Shown in pieces: positions 6,777 to 7,033 of a DNA stretch of 7,033 nucleotides. Both the position numbers and the translations under genes were made by a program. How positions within the stretch are numbered: the first letter of the stretch is position 1; every line of letters starts with the position of its first letter. The stretch comes from Flavobacteriales bacterium (GTDB taxonomy: Bacteria > Bacteroidota > Bacteroidia > Flavobacteriales_D > Sanyastnellaceae): NCBI GenBank assembly GCA_015663855.1, contig DQRJ01000149.1, forward strand, positions 1-7,033, given 5' to 3'. Under the pieces are notes generated by a model, which saw only the letters and a program-made list of their open reading frames with translations, ran no database searches and was not told where the DNA came from.

Positions 6777-7033
6777 GCCCACTAGACCAAGACTTCCCCG
6801 ACGAAAAAGAAATGGGGTTCCTAGACCATCTGGAGGAAGTTCGGAAGAGGTTGTTTTACGCCGCGATAGCTATAGTTTCGGGGGGGGGCGTTCTTGTTTG
6901 TTCAGAAAGACTGGCTCTTCAATACGGTGTTGTTTGGGCCGAGGAATGAGGATTTTGTGAGTTTTAGGGCTTGGTGTAAAATTTCGGAATTTATCGGTGC
7001 AGGGGATAAATTGTGCGTGAAGGATATCACTTA
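6773..7033 (+). CDS. tatC: Twin-arginine translocase subunit TatC, N-terminal part, frameshifted at a G9 run (3' partial)
   Basis: The TatC receptor of the Tat pathway exports folded proteins across the inner membrane. From the ATG overlapping the kpsF stop, the frame encodes a polar N-terminus and then MGFLDHLEEVRKRLF (14-28), the TatC signature; E22 and R24 match the E. coli TatC E15 and R17 I recall as important. The first membrane segment follows, but after the G9 run at 6880-6888 this frame continues only to a TGA at 6947-6949 (58 residues). The +1 frame from 6891 then reads FLFVQKDWLF, NTVLFGPRNEDF, SFRAWCKISEF and on without a stop to the window end. That is clearly the TatC sequence expected next. 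With eight G the two parts join as AIVSGGAFLFVQ, a sensible transmembrane helix 1. So the gene is intact apart from one extra G, from a sequencing error, a real mutation or slippage. The rest lies beyond the window. Confidence 0.88.
6880..6888 (+). repeat. Homopolymer G9 tract at the tatC frameshift
   Basis: Nine consecutive G bases, the longest G run I see in the window; the next is six G at 838-843. It lies in the codons for the first TatC transmembrane helix. Eight G keep TatC in frame, whereas nine end it at the TGA at 6947-6949. Such tracts are prone to replication slippage and to base-calling errors. Confidence 0.9.

Noticed and set aside
1..7033. tRNA or rRNA genes, CRISPR arrays, insertion sequences, riboswitches or a defence island
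   Set aside because: Reading the whole window showed no repeat-spacer pattern, transposase, terminal inverted repeats or RNA-gene signature. Nearly every base lies in a recognisable protein gene.

Overview
The window reads as chromosomal DNA from a Bacteroidota bacterium, most likely Flavobacteriales. It is moderately AT-rich and uses the standard genetic code. The start codons lack Shine-Dalgarno sequences, and the intergenic gap carries TAnnTTTG-type promoter elements. RecQ has the long C-terminal form I associate with this phylum, and the TolB-like propeller fused to an outer-membrane barrel and the kpsF-tatC pair are also familiar from it. The phylum call rests on recognition of sequence style and gene order, not on a database search.

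Layout: (1) 1-3493, plus strand: a tight run of three genes. These are the C-terminal 616 residues of an outer-membrane protein (TolB/PD40-like propeller remnant, charged linker, Omp85-like beta-barrel), a single-repeat TauE/SafE (TSUP) membrane protein, and an M20D amidohydrolase. The gaps are 24 bp and then an 8-bp overlap, so they are probably co-transcribed; the promoter would lie outside the window. (2) 3505-5703, minus strand: recQ, convergent with the amidohydrolase gene, with only 11 bp between the stop codons. (3) 5704-5768: a 65-bp divergent control region with a good recQ promoter on the minus strand and candidate -7 elements for the rightward operon on the plus strand. (4) 5769-7033, plus strand: the arabinose-5-phosphate isomerase gene (kdsD/kpsF type), overlapping by ATGA with tatC. 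TatC runs off the window and is interrupted by a one-base frameshift at a run of nine G.

Most of the content is housekeeping: Kdo/LPS precursor supply, Tat export, DNA recombination and repair, peptide or acyl-amino-acid hydrolysis, and outer-membrane biology. I see no mobile element, CRISPR array, RNA gene, toxin-antitoxin pair or defence island. I do not see evidence for a new multi-gene system. The points most worth a second look are the G9 frameshift in tatC, the loss of the RecQ zinc-finger cysteines, and the propeller-Omp85 fusion next to a half-size transporter and a peptidase. No stretch longer than 300 bases lacks a gene.
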